Positions 1 to 7,012 of a stretch of 10,374 nucleotides of DNA are shown one piece after another; position 1 is the stretch's first letter, and every line of letters begins with the position of its first letter. The position numbers were made by a program, and so were the translations under genes. The DNA comes from Pseudomonadota bacterium (lineage in GTDB: Bacteria; Bdellovibrionota_C; UBA2361; OMIW01): NCBI GenBank assembly GCA_900299205.1, contig OMIW01000018.1:1-10374 (forward strand), written 5' to 3'. Under the pieces are notes generated by a model. That model was given only the letters and a program-made list of their open reading frames with translations, made no database searches and was not told the DNA's origin.

Positions 1-26
1 GCGGGGGGATTCGGAATGGGGGGACT

Positions 27-488
27 ATGGCGTGGTGGTTGGTGAAAAGTGAGCCGCATGTGTATGGTATCGAGGACTTGCGTCGAGAGGGGACGACCCT
101 GTGGTCGGGGGTGCGGAACTATCAGGCGAGGAATTATCTGAGGGCGATGCGGGTGGGAGAGGAGCTCTTTTTTTACCACTCAGTCGCGAACCCCGCGGGA
201 ATCGCGGGTGTTGCAAGGGTAGTATCTGTGGCAGAGGCCGATCCGACACAGTTTGATCCCGCTAGTGAATACTTTGACCCGAAGGCGACTTACAATGCGC
301 CGCGATGGTTTTGTCCCCGCGTCGAGTTTGTTCGGGCATTTGATGTTGTGCTCGCCCGACGCGATCTGTTGGAACGATCAGACCTCGCTGGACTTGAGCT
401 TTTGAAGCCACGCAGCCGGTTGAGTGTGCAACCGGTTTCAAAGGAGCACTTCGAGCGGCTGTACGCGCTCGCGGTGGGTGATATTTAG
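27..488 (+). CDS. EVE-domain protein (PUA-like superfamily)
   Basis: This 153-residue protein is essentially one complete EVE domain. Visible family motifs are WWLVKSEP at residues 3-10, W26 followed by SGVRNYQARN to residue 36, FFYHS at 48-52, YFDPK at 82-86, PRWF at 92-95 and RLSVQPV at 131-137. EVE domains belong to the PUA-like fold and are known in other organisms to bind modified bases in nucleic acid; human THYN1 is the best-known relative. A role as a cytoplasmic reader of modified DNA or RNA is therefore inferred, and the substrate cannot be read from the sequence. There is no signal peptide or membrane segment. The ATG at 27 follows a run of Gs (18-23) that can act as a ribosome binding site; the ATG at 16 is out of frame. 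No modification or restriction gene lies beside it in this window. Family assignment is firm, function is not. Confidence 0.93.
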   Translation: MAWWLVKSEPHVYGIEDLRREGTTLWSGVRNYQARNYLRAMRVGEELFFYHSVANPAGIAGVARVVSVAEADPTQFDPASEYFDPKATYNAPRWFCPRVEFVRAFDVVLARRDLLERSDLAGLELLKPRSRLSVQPVSKEHFERLYALAVGDI

Positions 489-501
489 TTGGTCCAAAAA
501 A

Positions 502-614
502 ACTCCGCAGATTTTTCGGAACGGGTCCAAGCCCATGAAATCGCCACGAGCGTGATTTCATGGGCGTCGCCCAAACGCTTGTCGGCGTTCGCCGGACCAG
601 CCAGCTTCCGGAGT
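502..614. other. Structured intergenic element with a perfect 12-bp hairpin
   Basis: This gap between the EVE gene and map folds well on paper. A perfect 12-bp inverted repeat, GCCCATGAAATC at 531-542 and GATTTCATGGGC at 554-565, leaves an 11-base loop. A second hairpin is AACGC (574-578) with GCGTT (585-589). Both lie inside GGTCC (524-528) paired with GGACC (594-598), and an outer pair is ACTCCG (502-507) with CGGAGT (609-614), or alternatively CGGAA (517-521) with TTCCG (606-610). The result is a three-way-junction-like fold. No U-tract follows, so it is not a standard terminator. It could be a small RNA, a leader or attenuator of map, or a repeat element of the REP or MITE kind. Only the base pairing is observed. 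Confidence 0.4.
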
Positions 615-621
615 ATACCTT

Positions 622-664
622 GAAATTGCAAATTTCTGAGCACGAGAGGCGAGAAAATTGCAAA
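622..664. repeat. Palindrome and repeated AAATTGCAAA motif upstream of map
   Basis: GAAATTGCAAATTTC at 622-636 is a 6-bp inverted repeat around GCA. Its core AAATTGCAAA (623-632) recurs as a direct repeat at 655-664, exactly 32 bases downstream, about three helical turns. Both copies lie upstream of the possible map promoter. This is the geometry of paired operator sites, although AT-rich chance repeats are possible. Confidence 0.3.
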
Positions 665-711
665 ATCGGACTAAAGGAAAAGGCATTTTTCTCAGTTTGA
701 TTCAGTAGTTG

Positions 712-720
712 TGCTATTTT
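712..720 (+). promoter_or_regulatory. Possible extended -10 promoter element for map
   Basis: TGCTATTTT fits an extended -10 (TGn followed by TATTTT) about 40 bases before the map start codon. The bases 17 upstream (TCAGTT at 692-697) match a -35 box poorly, so this rests on the extended -10 alone. Confidence 0.2.
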
Positions 721-761
721 CAGGGGGCACTGTTTATTGACGTTGTAATAAAGGACAAGGA

Positions 762-1556
762 ATGGGAACGGCTAAGATATCGATAAAGACGGAGCACGAG
801 ATACGGCTGATGAGGGAGTCCTGCTCGATTACTGCGGATATTCTCGCCGACATTGCGGAAATTGTTGTACCAGGGATAACAACAGAAGATCTCAATAAGT
901 TTGTGCACGAGCGGATTCTCGCAGCAGGTGGTACCCCCTCAACGCTCCACTATCGGGGATATCCGAAGAGCTGCTGTACCTCGCTCAACGATGTTATCTG
1001 TCATGGTATCCCGAGTTCGCATGTGGTGCTCAAGGGGGGGGATATCATTAATATCGACGTGACAACGTACAAGAACGGTTTTCACGGCGATGCGAGTTGC
1101 ATGTACCTCGTGGGAGGTGCTGATGCGTGCTCAAGTGCTGCACGCGATCTGGTGGCTCACACGAAAGAGGCGCTTGCTCGGGGGATCCAAGAGGTGAAGC
1201 CCGGGGCAAGGATCGGGAATATTGGGGCGGCGATTCAGGACTATGTACGAGAGCTCGGTATTCCCTATGGTATCGTGCGAGAATATACCGGCCACGGTGT
1301 CGGTCGGGAATTTCATGAACCTCCACAGGTTGTGCATGTTGGCCGTCGGGGTACCGGTGAGGTAATGCGACCGGGGATGACCTTTACGATCGAGCCGATG
1401 ATAAATCAGGGCACTCACCAGACGGTGCTCTCGCCCATCGATCAGTGGACGGTCCGAACCGCAGATGGCAAGCTCTCCGCGCAATGGGAGCACACGGTGC
1501 TCGTAACCGAGGAGGGGGTCGAGATATTGACTGTCCCCGGCCGGAGTGGGGGGTGA
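762..1556 (+). CDS. map: Methionine aminopeptidase, type I
   Basis: This cytoplasmic metalloenzyme removes the initiator methionine from nascent proteins whose second residue is small. At 264 residues it equals the E. coli enzyme in length. The five metal ligands of the pita-bread fold are visible: D99 (INIDVT), D110 (FHGDAS), H178 (GHGVGREFHEPP), E211 (TFTIEPM) and E243 (QWEH). H81 and H185 correspond to the conserved substrate-side histidines. There is no N-terminal SH3 or zinc-finger extension, so it is the short bacterial type Ia. The ATG at 762 has AAGGA at 751-755, six bases upstream. It appears to be transcribed alone, away from the secY or ribosomal-protein context where map often sits. 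It is followed by a repeat-rich gap and then the convergent htrA gene. Assignment is very secure. Confidence 0.97.
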   Translation: MGTAKISIKTEHEIRLMRESCSITADILADIAEIVVPGITTEDLNKFVHERILAAGGTPSTLHYRGYPKSCCTSLNDVICHGIPSSHVVLKGGDIINIDVTTYKNGFHGDASCMYLVGGADACSSAARDLVAHTKEALARGIQEVKPGARIGNIGAAIQDYVRELGIPYGIVREYTGHGVGREFHEPPQVVHVGRRGTGEVMRPGMTFTIEPMINQGTHQTVLSPIDQWTVRTADGKLSAQWEHTVLVTEEGVEILTVPGRSGG

Positions 1557-1571
1557 GGGGTTAGAGCCCCC
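1557..1571 (+). terminator. Weak hairpin just after map stop
   Basis: GGGG (1557-1560) pairs with CCCC (1567-1570) across TTAGAG, and the bases after it read CTTTAC. The short all-GC stem sits directly behind the map stop codon, but the T-run is too short for a confident intrinsic terminator. Confidence 0.25.
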
Positions 1572-1581
1572 TTTACGGGGA

Positions 1582-1676
1582 GTGTCAGAGACTCCGAGTA
1601 CTGGGAGAGGCTCCTTGTTCCCGTATTGTCCGTGTTCCCGTAGTGTCCTTTTTCCCGTGGTGTCAGAGACCCCGAG
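1582..1676. repeat. Composite short-repeat cluster (17-bp tandem x3 inside a 17-bp direct repeat)
   Basis: Three head-to-tail 17-base units run from 1618 to 1668: TTCCCGTATTGTCCGTG, TTCCCGTAGTGTCCTTT and TTCCCGTGGTGTCAGAG. They are overlapped or flanked by two copies of GTGTCAGAGACnCCGAG at 1582-1598 and 1660-1676, 78 bases apart. The first copy also sits in a GGAGT/ACTCC hairpin (1579-1595). The cluster lies in the convergent gap between map and htrA, with no credible gene in it. Origin by local duplication is inferred. Confidence 0.55.
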
Positions 1677-1715
1677 AAGCGTGCGGGAAGGCGTGGCGCG
1701 GGGGGGAGGTGTCAC

Positions 1716-1735
1716 ACTGAACTGGTCTGTTCAGT
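1716..1735. terminator. Perfect 7-bp hairpin between convergent map and htrA
   Basis: ACTGAAC (1716-1722) and GTTCAGT (1729-1735) form a perfect 7-bp stem with a 6-base loop. The position between two convergent genes suits a bidirectional transcription stop. Only TCTCTC follows on the + strand, so it lacks a proper T-tract. Confidence 0.35.
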
Positions 1736-1753
1736 CTCTCTCACGACAATTCC

Positions 1754-1778
1754 CTGAAGCGGCTCCCTGCCGCCTCAG
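1754..1778 (-). terminator. Hairpin downstream of htrA
   Basis: CTGA-A-GCGGC (1754-1763) pairs with GCCGC-C-TCAG (1769-1778) around TCCCT, giving nine base pairs with one internal mismatch. It begins about a dozen bases past the htrA stop on the minus strand. There is no T-tract, so termination here is plausible but unproven. Confidence 0.35.
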
Positions 1779-1789
1779 TCCTTCCTCCC

Positions 1790-3373
1790 CTACCGAGCCT
1801 TCAGGATGATGAACCGTTCCATCCCGCGAGTCTCAACAACGAGCCGTACGCCTCGGGGGGACTTCACCGTCTGGTCCGTCACCGCTTCGGTGAACTCCTT
1901 TACTGAAGCGATCTCGGTACCATCGACACTGACGATGACGTCGCGGGCCATGAGTCCGGCATCATCGGCGAGGCTGCCCGGTTGCACTGAGAGTATCACG
2001 ACGCCAGACCGCTTCTTCGAGCCGATACGGTTCGCAATCTCAGGGGTGAGGCTGTCGATGGTGATGCCGAGATTCGACGTTACTGACCCGTCCTGCGTCT
2101 CGGTGGCACCGAACTCGGTATCCTTCTGAGCGAGTTCGTCCACCGCTACCGTCAGCTTTACCTGTTTGCCATTCCGGAAAACGGTCACGGGCACCGAGCT
2201 TCCCGGCGAGGTGTCAGCGACAAGGTTTCTGAGCTGATTGACGTCTTTAATCTTCTGGCCGTTGAATGAGATGACAATATCACCCTGTTGCATTCCCGAT
2301 TTTGCGGCAGGGCTGCCGGGTTGTACCTGACCGATGAGTGCACCCTCGGTATCGGTATAGTCAAACGATGAGGCCATCTCGTCGGTCAGATTTTGAATCG
2401 CAACGCCGAGCCATCCGCGGACCACTTTGCCTTTGGTGATAAGGCTTGATGAGACGTCCTTTGCCATGTTACTCGGGATGGCGAAACCGATCCCCATATA
2501 CCCGCCACTTCGGGAGAAGATCGCGGTATTTATCCCGATTACCTGACCGTAGAGGTTCACCAGAGGGCCGCCACTATTGCCGGGATTGATGGCAGCATCG
2601 GTCTGGATAAAATCTTCGTACTGACCCGAATTCGAAATAGACCGGCCCTTTGCACTCACGATACCGGCGGTGATCGAATTCTGCAGGCCAAAGGGGTTAC
2701 CAGCAGCGATCACCCATTCGCCGATACGGAGCTTTTCTGAGTCTCCGAAGGTAGCGGGAGTGAGGTTGGTAACGTCCGAGACCTTAATGACGGCCAGATC
2801 GCTTCGGGGATCCGAGCCCACGATCTCCGCTTTGTATTCCTTTTTGTCCCCGTGGATTCGGACGATAACCTCATCAGCTTCGCCGATGACGTGATTGTTG
2901 GTGATGATGTGGCCCGCCTTGTCGATGATCACTCCCGTGCCGAGGCCCGTTTGTGGAGCTTGATCCTGTCCTTGGTTGCCAAACCGTTCCATGAAATCTT
3001 CCCCAAAGAACTCCCGGAAGGGATCGAAGAATGGGTCTTGGGGCATACCGCGCTGCATCCGGTTCTTGGGCCCGTTCGGAGCGTTGGCCGGTTTTGGCTT
3101 CTTCGTTGCGCTTATACTAACGACGGAGGGTTGGATAATATCGGCGACCCGTTCAAATGCTGTTGTGAGGGTTGAGGCCGCGGCGATGGCATCGTTCTGA
3201 CCTCCCTCGGCGAGGACGGTGGAGGCCAGGCCGGTTGGGATCAGAAAGGTAGTCGCGAGAGCCAGCGGTAACGCACATGAGAGCTTTGAGCCGATAATTC
3301 GACGGCCCGTTGAAAAGGAATGCGCTTGACCGGAGCGGGAGAGGGTCGATCGGAGGAAGGGGGGGGGTGTCAT
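1790..3373 (-). CDS. degP: Periplasmic serine protease, HtrA/DegP (Do) family
   Basis: This 527-residue exported protease and chaperone handles misfolded envelope proteins. Residues 1-55 look like a long signal peptide: RR at 24-25, a hydrophobic stretch at about 33-50 and a likely cut after VLA (residue 55). The trypsin-like domain holds the triad H161 (TNNHVIG), D192 (RSDLAVIKV) and S267 (GNSGGPL). Two PDZ domains follow, at about 315-410 and 433-527, which is the DegP/DegQ/MucD architecture; DegS-type proteins have only one. A Met/Phe-rich linker (residues 106-132) lies at the LA-loop position. The ATG at 3373 is the only canonical start, because an in-frame TAA lies 15 bases upstream and there is no alternative ATG, GTG or TTG before the signal peptide. 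The upstream bases are A-rich with no clear ribosome binding site. Codons 3-5 form an uninterrupted C9 run. It diverges from clpB across 410 bases. The family is certain; DegP versus DegQ or MucD is not. Confidence 0.95.
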   Translation of the reverse strand: MTPPPFLRSTLSRSGQAHSFSTGRRIIGSKLSCALPLALATTFLIPTGLASTVLAEGGQNDAIAAASTLTTAFERVADIIQPSVVSISATKKPKPANAPNGPKNRMQRGMPQDPFFDPFREFFGEDFMERFGNQGQDQAPQTGLGTGVIIDKAGHIITNNHVIGEADEVIVRIHGDKKEYKAEIVGSDPRSDLAVIKVSDVTNLTPATFGDSEKLRIGEWVIAAGNPFGLQNSITAGIVSAKGRSISNSGQYEDFIQTDAAINPGNSGGPLVNLYGQVIGINTAIFSRSGGYMGIGFAIPSNMAKDVSSSLITKGKVVRGWLGVAIQNLTDEMASSFDYTDTEGALIGQVQPGSPAAKSGMQQGDIVISFNGQKIKDVNQLRNLVADTSPGSSVPVTVFRNGKQVKLTVAVDELAQKDTEFGATETQDGSVTSNLGITIDSLTPEIANRIGSKKRSGVVILSVQPGSLADDAGLMARDVIVSVDGTEIASVKEFTEAVTDQTVKSPRGVRLVVETRGMERFIILKAR

Positions 3374-3491
3374 GGGTAACTTTTTTTATTGTGACAATTT
3401 CAACAGATGGTGGCATCGAAGCAGGCATTCTTTTGCGAATGGTGGACCAGCCTACGAGGAGTGAGTTGAGCAAAGTGACCACTGAGACGAG

Positions 3492-3520
3492 AGGATACCC
3501 AGCTCAGCTCAAGTGCACAA
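3492..3520 (-). promoter_or_regulatory. Possible sigma-70-like promoter for htrA
   Basis: Read on the minus strand, TTGTGC (3515-3520) and TATCCT (3492-3497) are separated by 17 bases. This would give a leader of more than 100 bases before the htrA start. The match is moderate and no sigma-E or sigma-32 consensus was recognised. Confidence 0.2.
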
Positions 3521-3603
3521 GATTTCCCCTCGTTGGGTTTTGATGTCTTTGTTCGCCGTTGAGACGGCATCGAGAGCTAAAAAAGCAGATCGTCGACAAG
3601 CGG

Positions 3604-3630
3604 CCTCCCGACGAGGATTTTTTATTTTAG
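3604..3630 (+). terminator. Terminator-like stem and T-tract upstream of clpB
   Basis: CCTC-CCGAC-GAGG is followed by ATTTTTTATTTTAG. The T-tract is good but the stem has only four pairs. No gene is known upstream on this strand, so it would have to end a leader or a short untranslated RNA starting within the gap. Confidence 0.2.
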
Positions 3631-3646
3631 AAAACGCCGTTATTGG

Positions 3647-3660
3647 GTCGATGTATCGAC
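3647..3660. promoter_or_regulatory. Perfect palindrome, possible operator
   Basis: GTCGAT-GT-ATCGAC is a perfect 6+6 inverted repeat about 124 bases upstream of the clpB start, in a gap serving two divergent stress genes. It could bind a dimeric regulator. No known operator was recognised. Confidence 0.25.
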
Positions 3661-3783
3661 TTCAGGGGTAAGAGTGTGAGAGAAGGACGAGCAATCGTTG
3701 TGACGACGAGTAAAATTGCTCCGGATATCTCAACGAGCTCAAACAAGTTTTTCTAAGCTATCATTCACGTTCAGGCCAAAGCG

Positions 3784-6408
3784 GTGGACCCAACTAAACT
3801 ATCAGATTCTTCCCGCACAATCCTTCAGCGAGCTCAGCAGATAGCGGCCTCTGCTGGCTCTGCCGAGGTCGATATCGATCATGTTTTTCTCTCGCTCATG
3901 GTGGATGAGGGGGGGATGGTGTCCCGTATTCTGAGTGTCCTTGAGGCTCCACCGCAGCTGCTGCAGCAAGAGTTTGAGCGAGAATTGTCACGTCGAGCGA
4001 GAAAAGCGACTGGGGGAATCGTAGCTGATCCCTCCCGGGTTTTGCTAACGAAGGGGCTCCTTGGTGCACTTGAGAAAGCTGAGGCTCTTGCTGGAACGCG
4101 GCAGGCCCCCCATGTATCCCCCGATCTCATCATGATCGGGATCATCGAGATTGGTGATCCGGGTTTTACCGGACGGCTCCTCAAAAAGTACCGGATCACG
4201 AAGGAGCGCGTTCTTGCGCTGGTTGACAGTCTCTTTCGGGCAGATGCAACCCGCACTGATGAAGCGGGAGCGGTTGCCTCGAGTAATCTAGCCCGATTCG
4301 GTCGTGATCTGGTGAGTGAAGCTCGCGAAGGTAAGCTTGAACCGGTAATCGGGCGAGACGCTGAGGTTCGGCGCGCAGTCCGGATTCTTTCGAGGAAAAC
4401 AAAAAACAACCCGGTATTGATCGGCGAGCCGGGGGTGGGAAAAACGGCGATTGTTGAGGGGCTGGCGCAGAGAATCGTGGCGGGAGATGTGCCGATAGGG
4501 TTACGAGGCAAGACGCTCTTTGCCCTTGATGTTGGTCAGTTGGTCGCAGGAACCCGATATCGGGGAGATTTTGAGGAACGGCTTCAGGATCTCCTCCGCG
4601 AACTCAAGGCGGCCGAGGGAAATATTCTCCTCTTCATCGATGAGCTTCACACGATAGTTGGTGCCGGAAAGGGAGAGGGGGCAATGGATGCCGGTAATCT
4701 CTTGAAGCCGATGTTGGCTCGAGGCGAGCTCCACTGCATCGGCGCGACCACTATCGCCGAATATCGGAAGTACATCGAAAAAGATCCGGCCCTTGAGCGG
4801 CGATTTCAACCAATCCCCGTTGAAGAACCATCAGAGGAGGATGCAACCGCCATTTTGCGTGGGATCAAGGAGCGACTTGAGATTCATCACGGCGTGAGGA
4901 TTACTGACGGAGCATTGGTGACTGCGGTGCGTCTCTCGACCCGCTATCTATCGACGAGGTTCCTTCCGGATAAAGCGATCGATCTCGTTGATGAGGCATG
5001 TGCAACGGTACGAACGGAGCTCGATTCAACTCCGCAAGAGCTTGATGACCTCTTTCGTCGGAGCAGGCAGCTTGAGATTGAGGAGGCTTCGATTCGAGGG
5101 GAGACGGATCGTCGGAGCATCGAACGGCAACCTGAGCTTCGAAGGGAGCTTCATACCGTTCGGGAGAAGATGGCCGCATTACGTCTACAGTGGGAGGATG
5201 AAAAACGGGTGATAGCGGGTCTGCAGACGTTACGGAAGGAGATGCAGGACCTCAAGAATTCGATTGCCGATGCTGAGCGCCGGTATGAGCTATCGCGAGC
5301 TGCTGAACTATCCACCCGCGTCCTTCCGGATTTGCAAAATCGTATTGAATACGAGGAGGGACGGCTCGCTCGGCTGGCTTCGACGGGTAATCGGTTGTTG
5401 CGTGAATCGGTTGGTGAAGATGAGGTCGCGAGTGTGGTTGCGCGGTGGACCGGTATACCTGCTCGAAAACTTTTGCGGGGTGAACGGGATAAGCTGAGGC
5501 GCCTCTCCGACATCCTCCATGAACGGGTCATCGGTCAGGATGATGCAGTGAACCTCGTGAGTGCGGCGATTATGCGGGCGCGAACGGGAGTGAATGACCC
5601 GCGTCGGCCGGTGGGAAGTTTTTTATTTCTGGGGCCCACCGGAGTTGGCAAAACTGAGCTTGCGAAAGCTCTCGCAGAGGCCCTTTTCGACTCAGAGGAT
5701 GCAATTGTACGGCTCGACATGAGTGAGTACATGGAGAAGGCATCAGTAAGTCGACTGATCGGTGCACCTCCCGGGTATATCGGACACGATCAAGGGGGAC
5801 AGCTCACCGAGGCGATTCGGCGACGCCCTCACTCGGTTGTGTTGTTCGATGAGTTGGAAAAAGCACATCCCGATGTCTTTAATGTGCTTCTTCAGGTTCT
5901 CGATGATGGCAGGATCACTGACTCTCAGGGGGTTACCGTCGATTGTCGGCACACCGTGATAATCATGACCTCGAATCTTGGATCTCGACACATTCTTCGT
6001 GGATTTGATTCATCGGGTGCGCTGCTGATGGAGACGGCGGAAGAGGTTCAGGAGGTTCTCGCGAGCAGTTTTCGCCCCGAGTTCCTGAATCGAATCGATG
6101 AAATCATCATATTCTCTCCCCTCTCTGAGGGCCAGCTTCGGCGCATTGTTGATCTCGAGGTGGCATCTCTGCGGCGACGGCTTGGCGAGCAAGGGATTCG
6201 ACTTGAGGTGACGCCTGATGCGTGTGCGTTTATGGCTCGCGAGGGTTACGACCCCGAATATGGGGCGCGGCCCCTTCGACGGTTTATCCAGCGAGAGGTA
6301 AAGACCCTCGTGGCGGAGCTCCTGATAGAACAACCAGAGGAACAAGCCGGAGTCGTTTTTGTCGGGCTGCGGGGGGATGAGCTGCATTGTGTTTTTCACA
6401 CCAGCTAG
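3784..6408 (+). CDS. clpB: Chaperone ClpB (Hsp100 disaggregase)
   Basis: This 874-residue AAA+ hexameric ATPase extracts polypeptides from aggregates together with DnaK in the cytoplasm. The order is: N-terminal Clp repeat domain (about 1-150); AAA1 with Walker A GEPGVGKT (214-221), Walker B LLFIDE (282-287), pore tyrosine Y259 and arginine fingers R339/R340; a full coiled-coil middle domain (about 410-535); and AAA2 with Walker A GPTGVGKT (617-624), Walker B VVLFDE (685-690), pore tyrosine Y665, arginine finger R770 and sensor-2 GAR (827-829). The long middle domain separates it from ClpA and ClpC, and no ClpP-binding IGF-type loop was noticed. The start is GTG at 3784. An in-frame TAA lies 30 bases upstream with no other canonical start between, and only AGG at 3773-3775 resembles a ribosome binding site. 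No GTG or ATG was spotted near codon 150 for a short ClpB isoform. Confidence 0.97.
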   Translation: MDPTKLSDSSRTILQRAQQIAASAGSAEVDIDHVFLSLMVDEGGMVSRILSVLEAPPQLLQQEFERELSRRARKATGGIVADPSRVLLTKGLLGALEKAEALAGTRQAPHVSPDLIMIGIIEIGDPGFTGRLLKKYRITKERVLALVDSLFRADATRTDEAGAVASSNLARFGRDLVSEAREGKLEPVIGRDAEVRRAVRILSRKTKNNPVLIGEPGVGKTAIVEGLAQRIVAGDVPIGLRGKTLFALDVGQLVAGTRYRGDFEERLQDLLRELKAAEGNILLFIDELHTIVGAGKGEGAMDAGNLLKPMLARGELHCIGATTIAEYRKYIEKDPALERRFQPIPVEEPSEEDATAILRGIKERLEIHHGVRITDGALVTAVRLSTRYLSTRFLPDKAIDLVDEACATVRTELDSTPQELDDLFRRSRQLEIEEASIRGETDRRSIERQPELRRELHTVREKMAALRLQWEDEKRVIAGLQTLRKEMQDLKNSIADAERRYELSRAAELSTRVLPDLQNRIEYEEGRLARLASTGNRLLRESVGEDEVASVVARWTGIPARKLLRGERDKLRRLSDILHERVIGQDDAVNLVSAAIMRARTGVNDPRRPVGSFLFLGPTGVGKTELAKALAEALFDSEDAIVRLDMSEYMEKASVSRLIGAPPGYIGHDQGGQLTEAIRRRPHSVVLFDELEKAHPDVFNVLLQVLDDGRITDSQGVTVDCRHTVIIMTSNLGSRHILRGFDSSGALLMETAEEVQEVLASSFRPEFLNRIDEIIIFSPLSEGQLRRIVDLEVASLRRRLGEQGIRLEVTPDACAFMAREGYDPEYGARPLRRFIQREVKTLVAELLIEQPEEQAGVVFVGLRGDELHCVFHTS

Positions 6409-6416
6409 AAATTTTA

Positions 6417-6435
6417 CAAAACAAGGTTCGTTTTG
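6417..6435 (+). terminator. AT-rich hairpin after clpB stop
   Basis: CAAAAC (6417-6422) and GTTTTG (6430-6435) form a perfect 6-bp stem nine bases after the clpB stop codon. It is AT-rich and followed by GCGGGGG rather than Ts, so it is a weak terminator candidate. Confidence 0.25.
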
Positions 6436-6452
6436 CGGGGGCAAGAATTTGG

Positions 6453-6477
6453 GAGCGCCGGGAGCCTGCCAGCGCTC
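6453..6477 (+). terminator. GC-rich hairpin between clpB and the IHF-like gene
   Basis: GAGCGC (6453-6458) and GCGCTC (6472-6477) are a perfect 6-bp inverted repeat with a 13-base loop. ATCTTAATGG follows, without a T-tract. It may help separate the clpB and IHF transcripts. Confidence 0.3.
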
Positions 6478-6612
6478 ATCTTAATGGTTGATTCTGAGGG
6501 TTATCTGTTAAAACGGAGCTTGCAGTAGTGGTAAAGCAACCGTACGCTAGAGGGACAGTTCGGTGAAAGGTGGTTGTTGTCGTGGTTAAGCACCAGCGGT
6601 GAGGGCAAATAC

Positions 6613-6643
6613 CCGAATGGGAATTATTCGATCGGAAATTCGG
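6613..6643 (+). promoter_or_regulatory. Alternative pairings touching the IHF-like gene's ribosome binding site
   Basis: CCGAAT (6613-6618) can pair with ATTCG (6626-6630) or with ATTCGG (6638-6643). The second arm includes the first bases of the GGAGGAG site. This could modulate translation, but the stems are short. Confidence 0.2.
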
Positions 6644-6653
6644 AGGAGCTACG

Positions 6654-6983
6654 ATGAACAAGTCAGACTTGATCGTGCGATTAGCTGAGCGGACGGGGAT
6701 AAGTCAGCCCCTTGCGGAGAAGGTAATGCAAACGATCTACGAGGCCATGAGAGATACGCTTCGGGATGGGGGTCGTATTGAAATTAGAGGTTTTGGCAGC
6801 TTTTCCGTCAAGGAATATGGCGGCTATACCGGAAGAAATCCCAAGACGGGTGAGGAGATATCGGTCAAGCCCAAGCGGTTGCCCTTCTTTAAGCCCGGCA
6901 AGGAGTTGAAAGAGCGGGTAGATTCCTACCACCCAGTTAAAGGGGTTGAGAATGAGGACCAAGCCTCAGCGACCTCGTCGTGA
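6654..6983 (+). CDS. IHF/HU-family DNA-bending protein (integration host factor subunit-like)
   Basis: This small nucleoid protein of 109 residues has the full HU/IHF fold. Residues 1-40 are the helical dimerisation part ([12 protein letters not shown]...). IEIRGFGSF (42-50) is the conserved strand and turn. [10 protein letters not shown] (60-69) is the tip of the DNA-binding arm, with P63 as the residue that intercalates and kinks [13 protein letters not shown] (80-89) is the C-terminal helix. IEIRGFGSF and the RNPKTGE arm favour IHF over HU. About 18 extra residues ([16 protein letters not shown]), acidic and Ser/Ala-rich, extend beyond the usual roughly 94 residues. A strong GGAGGAG ribosome binding site at 6642-6648 precedes the ATG. 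No partner subunit is visible here, so whether it works as a homodimer or heterodimer is open; a himA/himD symbol is not assigned. Confidence 0.95.
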   Translation: MNKSDLIVRLAERTGISQPLAEKVMQTIYEAMRDTLRDGGRIEIRGFGSFSVKEYGGYTGRNPKTGEEISVKPKRLPFFKPGKELKERVDSYHPVKGVENEDQASATSS

Positions 6984-7012
6984 TTCTGAGAATCTGTGCA
7001 ATCTTGATCGGC

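Larger units (their letters stand above)
3374..3783. other. Divergent htrA-clpB intergenic region
   Basis: These 410 bases hold no credible gene. Visible structure comprises a GCCGT-TGAG-ACGGC hairpin at 3555-3568, a CCTC/GAGG mini-stem at 3604-3616 followed by a T-rich run to 3628, a palindrome GTCGATGTATCGAC at 3647-3660, and GCAAT (3691-3695) opposite ATTGC (3715-3719). Both stress genes must take their promoters from here. I did not find a CIRCE element or a convincing sigma-32 promoter. Confidence 0.5.

Noticed and set aside
262-663. 133-codon minus-strand frame over the EVE gene and its downstream gap
   Set aside because: It lies antisense to a well-recognised gene, shows no domain, and passes through the structured element.
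1131-1715. 194-codon minus-strand frame antisense to map
   Set aside because: A shadow of the map codon pattern with no family features.
1546-1809. 87-codon + frame across the map-htrA gap
   Set aside because: It overlaps the end of map and of htrA and is made largely from the short repeats; no ribosome binding site or recognisable product.
3374-3783. CIRCE heat-shock operator
   Set aside because: Neither TTAGCACTC nor GAGTGCTAA with the nine-base spacer is present.
6540-6650. Possible tRNA-like segment upstream of the IHF-like gene
   Set aside because: No acceptor stem, no GTTCGANNC T-loop and no cloverleaf could be built.
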